The notes beneath the pieces were generated by a model. It saw only the letters and a program-made list of their open reading frames with translations, was not told the origin of the DNA and made no database searches. Below, piece by piece: positions 30,061 to 40,054 of a DNA stretch of 64,000 nucleotides. A program made the position numbers and the translations under genes. This DNA comes from Bacteroides sp. GTDB taxonomy: Bacteria; Bacteroidota; Bacteroidia; Bacteroidales; Muribaculaceae. Positions within the stretch are counted from its first letter, which is position 1, and every line of letters starts with the position of its first letter. The stretch covers positions 1 to 64,000 of the forward strand of contig JAAVDB010000035.1 in the NCBI GenBank assembly GCA_014802015.1, written 5' to 3'.

Positions 30061-32946
30061 TTATCGTGAATGAGTCAGGACAGAGTGGCGCGACACGAAG
30101 TTAAGATTTTTCCACTGAGAGGCCGGGACCTTGAAGTCGATGAATTTCGACTGGCCGGGGTTGAGTTCGTAGTGGCGGATGTCGCCGGTGCGGTTGCCGT
30201 CGACGTAGAGAGTGAGTGTGCCTGTGTCGGTCAGATTGCCGTTATTGGCCACTTCGACAGTTACCATATCGGACTCATCGGCGAGATTATGGCGCACTTC
30301 GTGAACCGTATACTTGAAATCGGCGGCAGCCGGACTTTTATAATCAAGTGTGCCGACGAGTCCGCGACCTTCAGGATAGGAGAGTGAGTCCTTGATATTG
30401 TCACGGGCTATGAAATCGGGACTCATACCACCCACCATGATCTTAAACTCACCGGGTTCGACCACACGGTCGAGGTCGACATTGAGCAGCGAGAGATCGT
30501 AGGGGGTAAGTGTGAATGTGACGGTCTTGGTCTCACCCGGATTGAGTGAAATGCGCTCGAATCCTTTGAGTTCCATCACGCGGGTTTTAACAGATGCGTA
30601 CATGTCGGTAACGTAGAGCTGTGCCACTTCGTCACCGGGACGTGCGCCGGTATTGGTCACATCGGCCTTGATCTCTACATTTCCGTCAGGGAGAGTGTTG
30701 ATCTTAAGATTGGAGTAGGAGAATGTGGTGTAGCTGAGTCCGTAACCGAAACGGTAGAGGGGATAGAACTCCATGTCGACATACTCATACCGGCGGCCGG
30801 AGGTCTTGAAGTTGTAGTTAAGGGGCAGCTGCGCGGCGCTCTGAGGGAATGTCATCGGGAGTCGACCGGCAGGATTATAGTCACCGAAGAGTACATCGGC
30901 CGTGGCGAGACCACCCTCCTGACCGGGATACCAGTTGACGAGTATAGCCTTGGTCTGGAGCGAGGCCGAGGTAAGATCGTAGGGACGGCCAACCTGTGCG
31001 ACAAGTATCACGGGTGTTCCTGTGGCACATATCATGTCGAGCAGCAGATTCTGTTTGCCCTGGAATTGCAGACCGGCGAGATCGTGGTTTTCACCTGAAG
31101 TCGGTTTTTCACCTTCGATCGAGGGGTGACCGGCATAGTCACCGAGGACCACGACGGCTACATCAGCCTTGCGTGCGGCCTCGACAGCCTCATTGAGCAT
31201 CGAGGTGTCGTCGGTGGTGAAGCCGCAACCTTTGGCGTATATAACCTTGGTCGAGGGAGAGACGGCTCCCTTGATACCATCGAGTACCGATTTAAGCTGA
31301 CCGTCGAGAGGCTTGCCCGAGTAGTCGCCGAGCTGGAGATTGTCGGCACCCGGTCCGATAACAGCGATTGAGCCGATCGACTTGGAAAGAGGGAGAATAT
31401 CATCAGTATTCTTCAGAAGCACCATTGACTGACGTGCCATCTCGCGGGCGAGTGCCACATGTTCGGGTGACTGCCATGAGGGGAACTGACGGTTCCAGTC
31501 AAGCGGTTTGCAGGGATTGTTTTCAAACAGACCCATACGGAACATTACACGGAGCATGTCGCGGCACACGTCGTCGAGAGCTTCGGTGTCGAGCTGTCCG
31601 TTGACAGCGGCAGCGATGACATCCTTATCGTTATATGTGTCACCACAGTTGGTGGCGATGCCTGCGCGCAGTGCATCGTTGGCGGCCTCGACCTTGTCGC
31701 GGGCTGTGTAGTGCTTGCGTGAGGTCATATTGGCGATAGCGCCGCAGTCACTGACGATAAATCCGTCAAATCCCCATTCGTCACGCAGGATGCCCCTGAG
31801 CAGTTCTTTACTTTTGCCGACAGGTACACCCATGTAGTCACCGTATGACATCATCACGGACTGGGGTTTGCACTCGCGGAATACTTCGCGGAACGGCACG
31901 AGGTGCACCTCGCGCATCTCGCGCTCATTAAATCCTACATCGTGGCTGTCACGTCCGCCCAGAGGCGCGCCGTGTGCTCCGAAGTGTTTGGGGGTGGTGA
32001 TCAGTCCGAGGCTCTGATAGCCGTTGACCCAGGCTTTGCCCAGTTCGGAGCAGAGATAGGGGTCTTCGCCGAAACTCTCTTCACAGCGGCCCCAGCGAGG
32101 GTCGATAGCGACGTCGAGCACCGGTGACCATGCGGCGATAGAACCTGCTTCGAGGCTCTCGCGACCGATAGCTTCTGTCACCTTATATAATAGAGGTCTG
32201 TTCCATGAGGCAGCCATGCCGAGCACCTGTGGAAACATTGTGGCTCCCGTGCCGTAGCTATAGCCGTGGATGGCCTCAACTTTCTTGATGTCGGGTATGC
32301 CGAGACGCGGCACACCGGGTATTCCCCATCCCTCACGTATGAGTTCCATCTTTTCCTCGGGAGTCATCTGTGCGAGCAGTATCTCGATGCGGCGGTCGAC
32401 AGGCAGAGAGGTGTCGAGGTAAGAACGGTCTACACCGGCTTCGTCAACAGGTGCAGCTGCGGCTGCGATGCCGACGGCAAGTTCGGCGAGCGACCAGGGA
32501 CGTGTGATGACATCGGGTTTGACAGCGATACGTACATGCGCTCCGTACTTGGCCGGGAACGTCAGGACCGTATTGCCCTTCTCAGTCGAGACGTTGAAGT
32601 CAACGGGGGTGCCGAGATTCATGGGGTCGTATGTCACATAGACCTCAAGTGCCCGCTTCAACTGCTCGGCCGAAGCTCCCTTCTGTGAGATTGTGATTGA
32701 CTGCACGTCACCCGGATTACCGATTGTGAGCATCAGCCACTGCGGATGTTTGAGTGACGAGGCGTCGAGTGTCCATACGGTAGACGGATTTCCATCAAAA
32801 GCGTATGCGACTGATTCCTGTGCGGTCGATGATGATGCTGCAATGACCGGTGACTGTACTGTGGATTGTGAGGGTTGTGTTGACTTACAATAGCCATGCG
32901 CGGAAAATGCCAACCCCAATGCCAGCGCAAAAGATGTTTTTTTCAT
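30061..32946 (-). CDS. Glycoside hydrolase family 3 (beta-glucosidase-like) with N-terminal discoidin-like domain
   Basis: WSPVLDVAIDPRWGRCEESFGEDPYL, GFDGFIVSDCGAI, C-terminal Fn3-like domain. Confidence 0.93.
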   Translation of the reverse strand: MKKTSFALALGLAFSAHGYCKSTQPSQSTVQSPVIAASSSTAQESVAYAFDGNPSTVWTLDASSLKHPQWLMLTIGNPGDVQSITISQKGASAEQLKRALEVYVTYDPMNLGTPVDFNVSTEKGNTVLTFPAKYGAHVRIAVKPDVITRPWSLAELAVGIAAAAAPVDEAGVDRSYLDTSLPVDRRIEILLAQMTPEEKMELIREGWGIPGVPRLGIPDIKKVEAIHGYSYGTGATMFPQVLGMAASWNRPLLYKVTEAIGRESLEAGSIAAWSPVLDVAIDPRWGRCEESFGEDPYLCSELGKAWVNGYQSLGLITTPKHFGAHGAPLGGRDSHDVGFNEREMREVHLVPFREVFRECKPQSVMMSYGDYMGVPVGKSKELLRGILRDEWGFDGFIVSDCGAIANMTSRKHYTARDKVEAANDALRAGIATNCGDTYNDKDVIAAAVNGQLDTEALDDVCRDMLRVMFRMGLFENNPCKPLDWNRQFPSWQSPEHVALAREMARQSMVLLKNTDDILPLSKSIGSIAVIGPGADNLQLGDYSGKPLDGQLKSVLDGIKGAVSPSTKVIYAKGCGFTTDDTSMLNEAVEAARKADVAVVVLGDYAGHPSIEGEKPTSGENHDLAGLQFQGKQNLLLDMICATGTPVILVAQVGRPYDLTSASLQTKAILVNWYPGQEGGLATADVLFGDYNPAGRLPMTFPQSAAQLPLNYNFKTSGRRYEYVDMEFYPLYRFGYGLSYTTFSYSNLKINTLPDGNVEIKADVTNTGARPGDEVAQLYVTDMYASVKTRVMELKGFERISLNPGETKTVTFTLTPYDLSLLNVDLDRVVEPGEFKIMVGGMSPDFIARDNIKDSLSYPEGRGLVGTLDYKSPAAADFKYTVHEVRHNLADESDMVTVEVANNGNLTDTGTLTLYVDGNRTGDIRHYELNPGQSKFIDFKVPASQWKNLNFVSRHSVLTHSR

Positions 32947-32963
32947 GTTGATTTGGTTAAAAA

Positions 32964-32977
32964 ATACCGTACGGTAT
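32964..32977. promoter_or_regulatory. 14-bp perfect palindrome ATACCGTACGGTAT in GH3 5' leader; candidate operator
   Basis: Lies between candidate -7 box TATCTTTG (minus; 32998-33005) and ATG (32944-32946). Confidence 0.5.
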
Positions 32978-33112
32978 AGTAAAAATCAATAGGTACGCAA
33001 AGATACAAATTTTTAGTACAAATCAAATACTCTTACCGGCGAAAAATTGGCAAACATCACGATTATTAAGATGTTACAAAGATAGATACTGTATATTTGA
33101 CACGAATAAACA

Positions 33113-33146
33113 AGGCCCAACTTGTTCATTTCGAGAAGTCGGGCCT
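33113..33146 (-). terminator. Terminator-like hairpin
   Basis: aggcccaactt...aagtcgggcct downstream of 33213..33713. Confidence 0.6.
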
Positions 33147-33212
33147 ATATCATTGTGTAACAGTAGTCCTGAAACACTTTTTTAGTAAAAATTCGTGTAA
33201 ATCACACTTTTT

Positions 33213-33713
33213 CTAATTTGTCGAGACAATTTTATTCACAGCCTGCACTGTGGGGTTTACGGCGATGATTTTGCCTGACGGATTGAGCAGATAGGATGAG
33301 TATCCGCTCTCGGGATGATAGCCGGGTGAGATGCCGCGTGCCTTCACGTCCGCGATGTGAAATTGTGTCAGCGTATCGAGTCCGTCACGACGTACGATCT
33401 CGTCAAACAGCCGTCGGTTGTCGTCGGTATTGACTGACAGCAGCCGCAGATTGTTATTGCGATGCGTGCGGTAATATCGGTCATACTCACCCGCCGCGAT
33501 GCGCGACACGGCATTGTGCGAGTCCCAGAAATTAACCAGAACATATTTGCCTTTGAGGTCGGATGTCGAAAGGTGTGATGACGTATTTGTGGCCTCAAGC
33601 AATTGCGGTGTGCTGTTGGATGCCTGCGCCTGACTGTCAATTCTTGTCGAGAACATCCATACGGCTAAGGCGAATATCAGGACGAATGATGTAAAAATCC
33701 AGAATCGTTTCAT
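33213..33713 (-). CDS. Thioredoxin-fold (TlpA-like) membrane-anchored protein lacking CXXC
   Basis: LKGKYVLVNFWDSHNAVSR aligns with the TlpA active-site region; N-terminal TM anchor. Confidence 0.7.
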   Translation of the reverse strand: MKRFWIFTSFVLIFALAVWMFSTRIDSQAQASNSTPQLLEATNTSSHLSTSDLKGKYVLVNFWDSHNAVSRIAAGEYDRYYRTHRNNNLRLLSVNTDDNRRLFDEIVRRDGLDTLTQFHIADVKARGISPGYHPESGYSSYLLNPSGKIIAVNPTVQAVNKIVSTN

Positions 33714-33835
33714 AACGTTATATAGCTATAATTGTGAGACATGTTAATGATCGAGGGTGTCTTACCTCTATAGTATATAACCCGTGTATTGCCGTTATTG
33801 TTTGATTTCGGCATACTGCATGCTCGGCGGCGGGT

Positions 33836-34378
33836 TCAGAACACGTAGCTGATGCCGAGATTGAACAGGCCGGTGTTATAACCTTTCAGCCAGTTGAATT
33901 TACCTTGGAGCGACAGTTTGAGGGTAGGGCGTACATAGTATTCCACACCGGCGCCGAAGTCGAGGCCGAAACGGTTGGTGCGCTGTGTCACGTCGTCATT
34001 CTTATCATCCGACCCCGGGTCAGATACATTTTTGAGATGGCTGCTCCATGAGGCATAGTTGGCACCGAGAATGTGATAGAAATACCAGCGTCCGTCTTTG
34101 TCGAGTTGCCACGGGCCGTGATAGTCGAGGTTGAACATCATGCCGTCGAGATTCTCGTTGCGGAATATCATGTCGATGCCGGGCGCGAGCACGAAGTGGC
34201 GCGAGAATGCATACTGAAGTTCTATCCCCGCAGTGGCGGTCTTGTTGAGAGTAACGTAGCCGGTCTTGATGCCGACTGATTTTGTCCCTTTGTTCAACTG
34301 GGCTGATGCGGTATCCGCGGCTATGACAGATATTAGTAACAGAGATAACAGGATTACGATTCTTGATTTCATTATCAC
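33836..34378 (-). CDS. Outer membrane beta-barrel protein
   Basis: Signal peptide, alternating beta-strand pattern, C-terminal aromatic (GISYVF). Confidence 0.7.
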   Translation of the reverse strand: MIMKSRIVILLSLLLISVIAADTASAQLNKGTKSVGIKTGYVTLNKTATAGIELQYAFSRHFVLAPGIDMIFRNENLDGMMFNLDYHGPWQLDKDGRWYFYHILGANYASWSSHLKNVSDPGSDDKNDDVTQRTNRFGLDFGAGVEYYVRPTLKLSLQGKFNWLKGYNTGLFNLGISYVF

Positions 34379-34486
34379 GATGTCTGTGAAATTATTATGT
34401 CAAACAGATGCAAAGGTAATAATTATTTATCACCCTGCAAATATATTTTTCTGAGTCGGAATGATGAATTTTTGCATGACAGATTT

Positions 34487-34517
34487 TTTGTAAATAACGA
34501 TGTAAACGTTAATTTTG
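34487..34517 (+). promoter_or_regulatory. Bacteroidetes-type promoter (TTTG-N19-TAATTTTG)
   Basis: Consensus elements 32 nt upstream of ATG at 34550. Confidence 0.7.
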
Positions 34518-34549
34518 TTGACTGTAACAGATATGAAAGTCATTACGTT

Positions 34550-35713
34550 ATGAAGAATAGACAGTTGCGTATACTTATGGTCGGCGATGCGAGCAATTAT
34601 CACCGCGCGCTTGCGGGCGGCCTGCGTGAGATGGGCCATGACGTGGTTCTGGCATCGAACGGTTCCGGATGGATGGATACCGAGCGCGACATTGACCTGT
34701 CACGCAAGGATGGCAAACTGTCGGGCGCGCGTCTGTGGTTCAAGCTGTGCCGGCTGATGAAGTCGCGATTGAGGGGATTTGATGTGGTGCAGTTGAATAA
34801 TCCTGTATTTGTCAACCTGCGTCCCGAACGTAACATCATGCTGTTTCGTGAGCTCAAACGGCACAACCGCAGTATATTTCTTACTGCCTTAGGCACTGAC
34901 ACAGCTTATGCCGATCTATGTCTGTCCCCATCATCACCGCTTGCTTATAACGAATGGATGGTCTATGGCAAGCCCTCTCCTTATCATATACAGTCTCCCG
35001 ACGTGATCAAGGCGTGGCTTGAAGATCCTCTGAAGAGCCATTGTGCGGAGATATATGACGGCATCGACGGAGCCGTGTCGGCCCTATACGAATATCATCT
35101 GGCCTGCCGGAAACAGCTGTCGGATGACAGACTCGCGTACGGCGGTATTCCGATCGACACTCAGGCCATACGTCCGGTCGAGTTGCCTGACAGAATCGAT
35201 CGTGTACGATTGTTTCTGGGAATGCATCGTGACAGAAAGGTCGAGAAAGGGACGGACCGAATATTCGAGGCCGCCCGTCGCGTAGCCGAGCGTCATCCCG
35301 ACAGGTGTACGCTTGAGATAGTCGAGAATCTCCCGTACGGCGAATATATCCAACGTATGCGCGGGAGTCATGTAGTGCTTGACCAGCTCTATTCTTACAC
35401 GCCCGCCACTAATGCACTGCTGGCAATGGCTATGGGTCTGAACACCCTCAGCGGTGGCGAGGAAGAGTATTACGAATTTATAGGTGAGGAGCATCTTCGC
35501 CCTATCATCAATGCTGTGCCTGATGACGATGCGCTGTACGCGACAATAGAGAATACGGTGATGCATCCCGAGCTGATAAAACAGCGGGGACGCGAAGGTC
35601 GCGAGCTGGTGGTGAAATATAATGACACGGGTGTAGTGGCCCGACGATTTGTCGACCTGTGGGGCCGTGTGCTGGAGTCAAAGGAGAGCGGCAACGGTCA
35701 GAATCCGAAGTGA
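34550..35713 (+). CDS. Glycosyltransferase (group 1-like)
   Basis: RILMVGDASNYHRALAGGLREMGHDVVLAS Rossmann start and C-terminal GT-B features; start chosen downstream of promoter. Confidence 0.7.
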   Translation: MKNRQLRILMVGDASNYHRALAGGLREMGHDVVLASNGSGWMDTERDIDLSRKDGKLSGARLWFKLCRLMKSRLRGFDVVQLNNPVFVNLRPERNIMLFRELKRHNRSIFLTALGTDTAYADLCLSPSSPLAYNEWMVYGKPSPYHIQSPDVIKAWLEDPLKSHCAEIYDGIDGAVSALYEYHLACRKQLSDDRLAYGGIPIDTQAIRPVELPDRIDRVRLFLGMHRDRKVEKGTDRIFEAARRVAERHPDRCTLEIVENLPYGEYIQRMRGSHVVLDQLYSYTPATNALLAMAMGLNTLSGGEEEYYEFIGEEHLRPIINAVPDDDALYATIENTVMHPELIKQRGREGRELVVKYNDTGVVARRFVDLWGRVLESKESGNGQNPK

Positions 35714-38241
35714 AACATAAATCGCAGGCCGCCGCGGCATGCTCCGGGATTGTTACGGTAGTTGAGGCGCCAGCAATAGTCGACACGAAGCACCTTGAAC
35801 AGGTTGTCGATACCCACACCCGCCTCCATATAAGGGGTGTGGCTCATGAGTTGCGTGTTGGCATCGGACGGAAAGGCATACAGTTCAGGATTCTCCCACG
35901 GACGGTTGCGATGGCTCAGGTGGCCGTAGAGTCCGCGGAAGAAGACGGCCTCGCGCAGCTTGAGTTTCTTGAGCAGAGGTATGTAATTAAGTATCGCGCC
36001 GTTGGCCCAGTAGGTGAGATCCCACTGCGCATAGCTGTCGTTGATAAACTCCATCGGGTTTAGGCACGAGAAGGATTCCATTTGCAGAAAGTACGAAAGG
36101 TTGGCATTGGGGATAAGCAGATTGGGGTAGGGTGAGCGGGTCCACACATGCCCCCCTTTTGCGAAGACATCCATATATCCGAATGCTGAAAACCAGAATC
36201 GTTTGCTGAACGAAGCCTCGGTCGAGGCCACGGCAAACGGATTGCCGCACACCCCTTTGGGCGCCCATGTGTGACTGAGTGTGAAGACGGGGGCGTCGAA
36301 ATTGATAGGCAGACGACCGGTCTTCATCTGATAGAACTTCTCGCCGGGAGCATAGCGCAGCTCGACGGTGGCCGAGTTGATGGTGTAATGGCCGAAACTC
36401 CTGCCGTAACCATCGGTGAAGGGCATGTAGCGCGTCGGCTCCTGACGTTCGTTCTGCAGACGGGCGTTGATTGAGAAATTATTCTCCATCTCCAGGATAT
36501 ACTCCAGTTTGGTCACGCGGTGATAGGTCATCTGGAGGTCTTCCATACGCTTGGCCGACATGAACATATTGTCCTGATTGTTGGATGTGAAGTGCTGGCC
36601 GAGCATATTCATGTCATAGAGTTGTGTGGCACGGATGGCATGTACTGGAAATTCGCGCGAATGCTGACGCTTGTCGATGAACGAGTATTCCGCCTCGCCC
36701 CGGTATTTCCACCTGTGGTCCTTAAATCCGCGTGCTACGTAGCCGCGTGCAAACCATCGCTTGGAGAGGGCGGCCGTGGTCATGCCTCCCACACGCAGGC
36801 GCAGACCTTCGACGGTATTGACCGAGAATGTTGAGGTCAGCGGTCCGAAATCGAATTTTGACGGATTGCCTGTGGTGATATATCCCGATGAGAATGTCTT
36901 GATTATCTTCTCGCCCCAGTAATACACAGGCTCGGAGCGGAATCGCTGCATCATCTTCTCGATTGAGTTCTCACCCTTGGCTATGGTGGTCGTGCGGTTT
37001 TCCTGCCAGAATGCCTCGTCACGGCCGTATGCTCCGGGAGCATAGACCTGAGCCTGTCCGCGGTCAAAGATGGCTGCATCCGGGGCAGGCTCGAACGTGT
37101 GCGAGGTGTACACCGTGTTGCGGCGCGCATACATGCCCGGCAGGCCCGGGAGCAGATGCGCCTCCATTATCATGTCATCCTTGGTCTTGAGGCGGGTGCC
37201 GTCAGGCATGCGTTCAAAATCCTGCGTGATGAGCATCGAGTTGATAAAGTTGAGGTTGATGTCATGCGGCACTCGCATCACCACCCGCTTGATGAACATG
37301 GTCGAGTCGCCGAGCGGGACATAGAAACGCCCTGTGAATCCGAATGTCGCAGCGTTGCGTGGCACGAATGTCAGCTCCACACATTTGACCGAGTCGACAT
37401 CCACCGTGTCCGAGAGATAGAATTTATAGAAGTCGGGCGCTATGCGTGACAGCGGGCTTACGAATCGTGTCTGCAAGAGGGGTATGTCATTGGCATATAT
37501 GTCCACCTCGCGCATCACATCCTCGTAGAATGTCTGCATGCTCTCCTTATCGAGAAAATCATCCATGCCGGCATTGCGCAGACCCTTGACATACTCCTTC
37601 TCGCTCTCGGGGTCGTGACGGTAATGCACCTGCGAGGCCTTCTCGCGCAGTGCCACATTGAGTATAGGTACACCTGTCAGCGCCGAGGTGTCGATATACT
37701 CCTTGATAAATGCGAATTTTTTGTCAAAACCACCCTTGGCCGAGTCGTTGAACTGATAATTGTTAATGGCAAGGGTGATGCGTTCGTACTTGTCATAATT
37801 ATAGTTGTCCTTGTGGCGCGGATCGCCGAGATCACGGGTGGCGCGTATACGCTCCATGAACTCCACGGCGGGATTGTTCTTCTTGGAATAGTGTTCGCGC
37901 TTGGGTTTGGCTACGACCGTGCCGAGCAGGACGCCGGTCGAATGCAGGTCGAAGTCGAGACGTATACGTGTGCCGCGTCCGAGCGGCATAGTTTTGGTGT
38001 CAAACCCCATTGCCGATGCTGTGACCGAGTCGCTTTTCAGAGCAGTCGTGATGGTGTAGCGGCCGTCATCGTCAGTGAGTGTGCCGCGGTCGGTGCCGTT
38101 AAGTATGACTGTGGCAAACGGCACCGGTTCGCGGGTGAGCGAGTCGCGCACCACGCCGGTCACCGTGATATTCTCGGCCACGGCCGGTAAGGAGTGGGTG
38201 ATGAGGGTTATGATAAGTATTATTAAGGTGCGCAAGCGCAT
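35698..38241 (-). CDS. DUF5686-family outer membrane protein with carboxypeptidase-like regulatory domain
   Basis: ITVTGVVRDSLTREPVPFATVILNGTDRGTLTDDDGRY then a large beta-barrel domain. Confidence 0.8.
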   Translation of the reverse strand: MRLRTLIILIITLITHSLPAVAENITVTGVVRDSLTREPVPFATVILNGTDRGTLTDDDGRYTITTALKSDSVTASAMGFDTKTMPLGRGTRIRLDFDLHSTGVLLGTVVAKPKREHYSKKNNPAVEFMERIRATRDLGDPRHKDNYNYDKYERITLAINNYQFNDSAKGGFDKKFAFIKEYIDTSALTGVPILNVALREKASQVHYRHDPESEKEYVKGLRNAGMDDFLDKESMQTFYEDVMREVDIYANDIPLLQTRFVSPLSRIAPDFYKFYLSDTVDVDSVKCVELTFVPRNAATFGFTGRFYVPLGDSTMFIKRVVMRVPHDINLNFINSMLITQDFERMPDGTRLKTKDDMIMEAHLLPGLPGMYARRNTVYTSHTFEPAPDAAIFDRGQAQVYAPGAYGRDEAFWQENRTTTIAKGENSIEKMMQRFRSEPVYYWGEKIIKTFSSGYITTGNPSKFDFGPLTSTFSVNTVEGLRLRVGGMTTAALSKRWFARGYVARGFKDHRWKYRGEAEYSFIDKRQHSREFPVHAIRATQLYDMNMLGQHFTSNNQDNMFMSAKRMEDLQMTYHRVTKLEYILEMENNFSINARLQNERQEPTRYMPFTDGYGRSFGHYTINSATVELRYAPGEKFYQMKTGRLPINFDAPVFTLSHTWAPKGVCGNPFAVASTEASFSKRFWFSAFGYMDVFAKGGHVWTRSPYPNLLIPNANLSYFLQMESFSCLNPMEFINDSYAQWDLTYWANGAILNYIPLLKKLKLREAVFFRGLYGHLSHRNRPWENPELYAFPSDANTQLMSHTPYMEAGVGIDNLFKVLRVDYCWRLNYRNNPGACRGGLRFMFHFGF

Positions 38242-38295
38242 GACGTGTCCGTAATTTTTTTGTCAGAAACGAGGTGTGGAAACTCAGAATTTTTT

Positions 38296-38303
38296 TAATT
38301 TTG
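38296..38303 (+). promoter_or_regulatory. -7 box TAATTTTG upstream of CYTH gene
   Basis: TAnnTTTG match 33 nt before ATG. Confidence 0.5.
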
Positions 38304-38336
38304 CAAAGTTACTCAAAAATGAAATAACAATGCGCT

Positions 38337-38792
38337 ATGGCTAAGGAAATAGAGCGTAAATTTCTCGTAAAGGACAATAGTTTCGCCAAAATGGCAACCG
38401 AAACTGTCGACATCCGTCAGACTTACCTCAGCGACCAGCCCGAGGCCACCGTGCGGCTGCGGGTCATCGGTGAACATGCCCGTCTGACAGTCAAGGGTAA
38501 GAACTCAGGAGCCGTGCGTGACGAGTGGGAATATGAGATACCCGTCACCGATGCATGCGAGATGGCTGCCTCACTTGCCGGCGGATGGAGCATTGACAAG
38601 ACCCGCCACATCGTCCCCTTCGGTGGCCGTGTGTGGGAGGTCGATGTGTTTCACGGACGGCATGAGGGATTGATTCTCGCCGAGGTCGAGCTTGATGATG
38701 CCGGGGCGAGCGTGGAGATTCCTCCGTTTGCCGGACAGGAGGTCACCGGCGATCCCGCATATTATAACTCGGTTCTTGCTAAAAAATACTAA
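38337..38792 (+). CDS. CYTH domain protein (triphosphatase-like)
   Basis: MAKEIERKFLVKD with EXEXK motif, TVRLRVIG, LTVKGK. Confidence 0.92.
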   Translation: MAKEIERKFLVKDNSFAKMATETVDIRQTYLSDQPEATVRLRVIGEHARLTVKGKNSGAVRDEWEYEIPVTDACEMAASLAGGWSIDKTRHIVPFGGRVWEVDVFHGRHEGLILAEVELDDAGASVEIPPFAGQEVTGDPAYYNSVLAKKY

Positions 38793-38806
38793 AACCAAAA
38801 CATACC

Positions 38807-40054
38807 ATGAAAAAAATATTTGCTGCACTTGCTTTCACCGCTATGACGGCCGCAGGCGCGATATATGCTCAGTCACACGTACCCGCATCGCTGGCAGACA
38901 TCAACGGGGTCATCGACAACACCCCTGACAGTCTCGACGTGGCCCGCATGGCCCGTCCGGTGGCAGGGTCGACACGTATAGGTGACAATCCCGTGCTCTT
39001 TCTCGTAGGCAACTCGACCATGCGCGCCGGTACGCCCGGCAACGGCAACAACGGTCAATGGGGATGGGGTTACTTCATGCCTGACCAATTTGACAGCAAC
39101 CGTATCACGGTCGAGAATCATGCGCTCGGCGGCATGAGCAGCCGCACGTTCTACAACCGTCTGTGGGCTGATGTGGTCAAGGGGATCCGTCCGGGCGACT
39201 GGGTGATAATCGAGCTGGGACATAACGATAACGGCCCATACGATAGCGGACGGGCCCGTGCTTCGATACCCGGCATCGGCAATGATTCGCTCTGCGTGAC
39301 GATTCAGGAGACCGGCGTGCAGGAGACTGTCTACACGTTTGGCGAATATATGCGCCGCATGATACATGATGTCAAGGCCTGTGGCGGTCACCCTATACTC
39401 ATGTCGCTCACGCCCCGCAATGCTTGGGACGATGCCGACAGTACGGTCATCACGCGTGTCAGTGACACGTTCGGGCTCTGGTCGTCACAGGTGGCTGAGG
39501 CCGAGGGTATACCATTTATAGATCTCAACGACATTACCGCACGCAAGTATGAACGCTATGGCAAGGATAAGGTCAAGGGACAGATGTTCTACATCGACCG
39601 CATCCACACGAGCGAATACGGTGCCAAGGTCAATGCCGAGTCAGCAGCCGAGGGCATAAGAATGTATCCCGGCCTGGCGTTGGCGGAGTGCCTAAAGCCC
39701 GTGCCGTCAGCTGACATGCCCGGTTACTGTGTCAAGGGTGATGACGGTGTGTACAGGGTCAAGGCCGGAAACGTGCGCCGATTCATCGAGTCGGGTGCGT
39801 GGGACAGAATATACCGTGCCCTGCAGCCGGGCGACTCAGTGAGTGTGGAGGTCGATGCATACGTGCCGGCTGACGTAAAGAGTGACGAGACCGGCTTCAT
39901 GCTGCCGGCTGACAGCGAGAAGGACAGCAAGGTGTTCAAGCTCCCCACAGACGGACGTTTCAGAGTGGTATACCGATACGGCTGGTATCTTGACAAGCTG
40001 ATGCAGGACGGGGCCGACCGTGGCGCAAAGGTCACTCCAGTCTGCGCCGGTTGA
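38807..40054 (+). CDS. SGNH/GDSL hydrolase, rhamnogalacturonan acetylesterase-like
   Basis: VGNSTMR, GGMSSRTFYNRLW, IELGHNDNGP, DRIHTSEYG catalytic blocks. Confidence 0.88.
   Translation: MKKIFAALAFTAMTAAGAIYAQSHVPASLADINGVIDNTPDSLDVARMARPVAGSTRIGDNPVLFLVGNSTMRAGTPGNGNNGQWGWGYFMPDQFDSNRITVENHALGGMSSRTFYNRLWADVVKGIRPGDWVIIELGHNDNGPYDSGRARASIPGIGNDSLCVTIQETGVQETVYTFGEYMRRMIHDVKACGGHPILMSLTPRNAWDDADSTVITRVSDTFGLWSSQVAEAEGIPFIDLNDITARKYERYGKDKVKGQMFYIDRIHTSEYGAKVNAESAAEGIRMYPGLALAECLKPVPSADMPGYCVKGDDGVYRVKAGNVRRFIESGAWDRIYRALQPGDSVSVEVDAYVPADVKSDETGFMLPADSEKDSKVFKLPTDGRFRVVYRYGWYLDKLMQDGADRGAKVTPVCAG

Noticed and set aside
37615-38190. 191-aa plus-strand ORF opposite the DUF5686 gene
   Set aside because: Antisense shadow ORF, no domain and no promoter.
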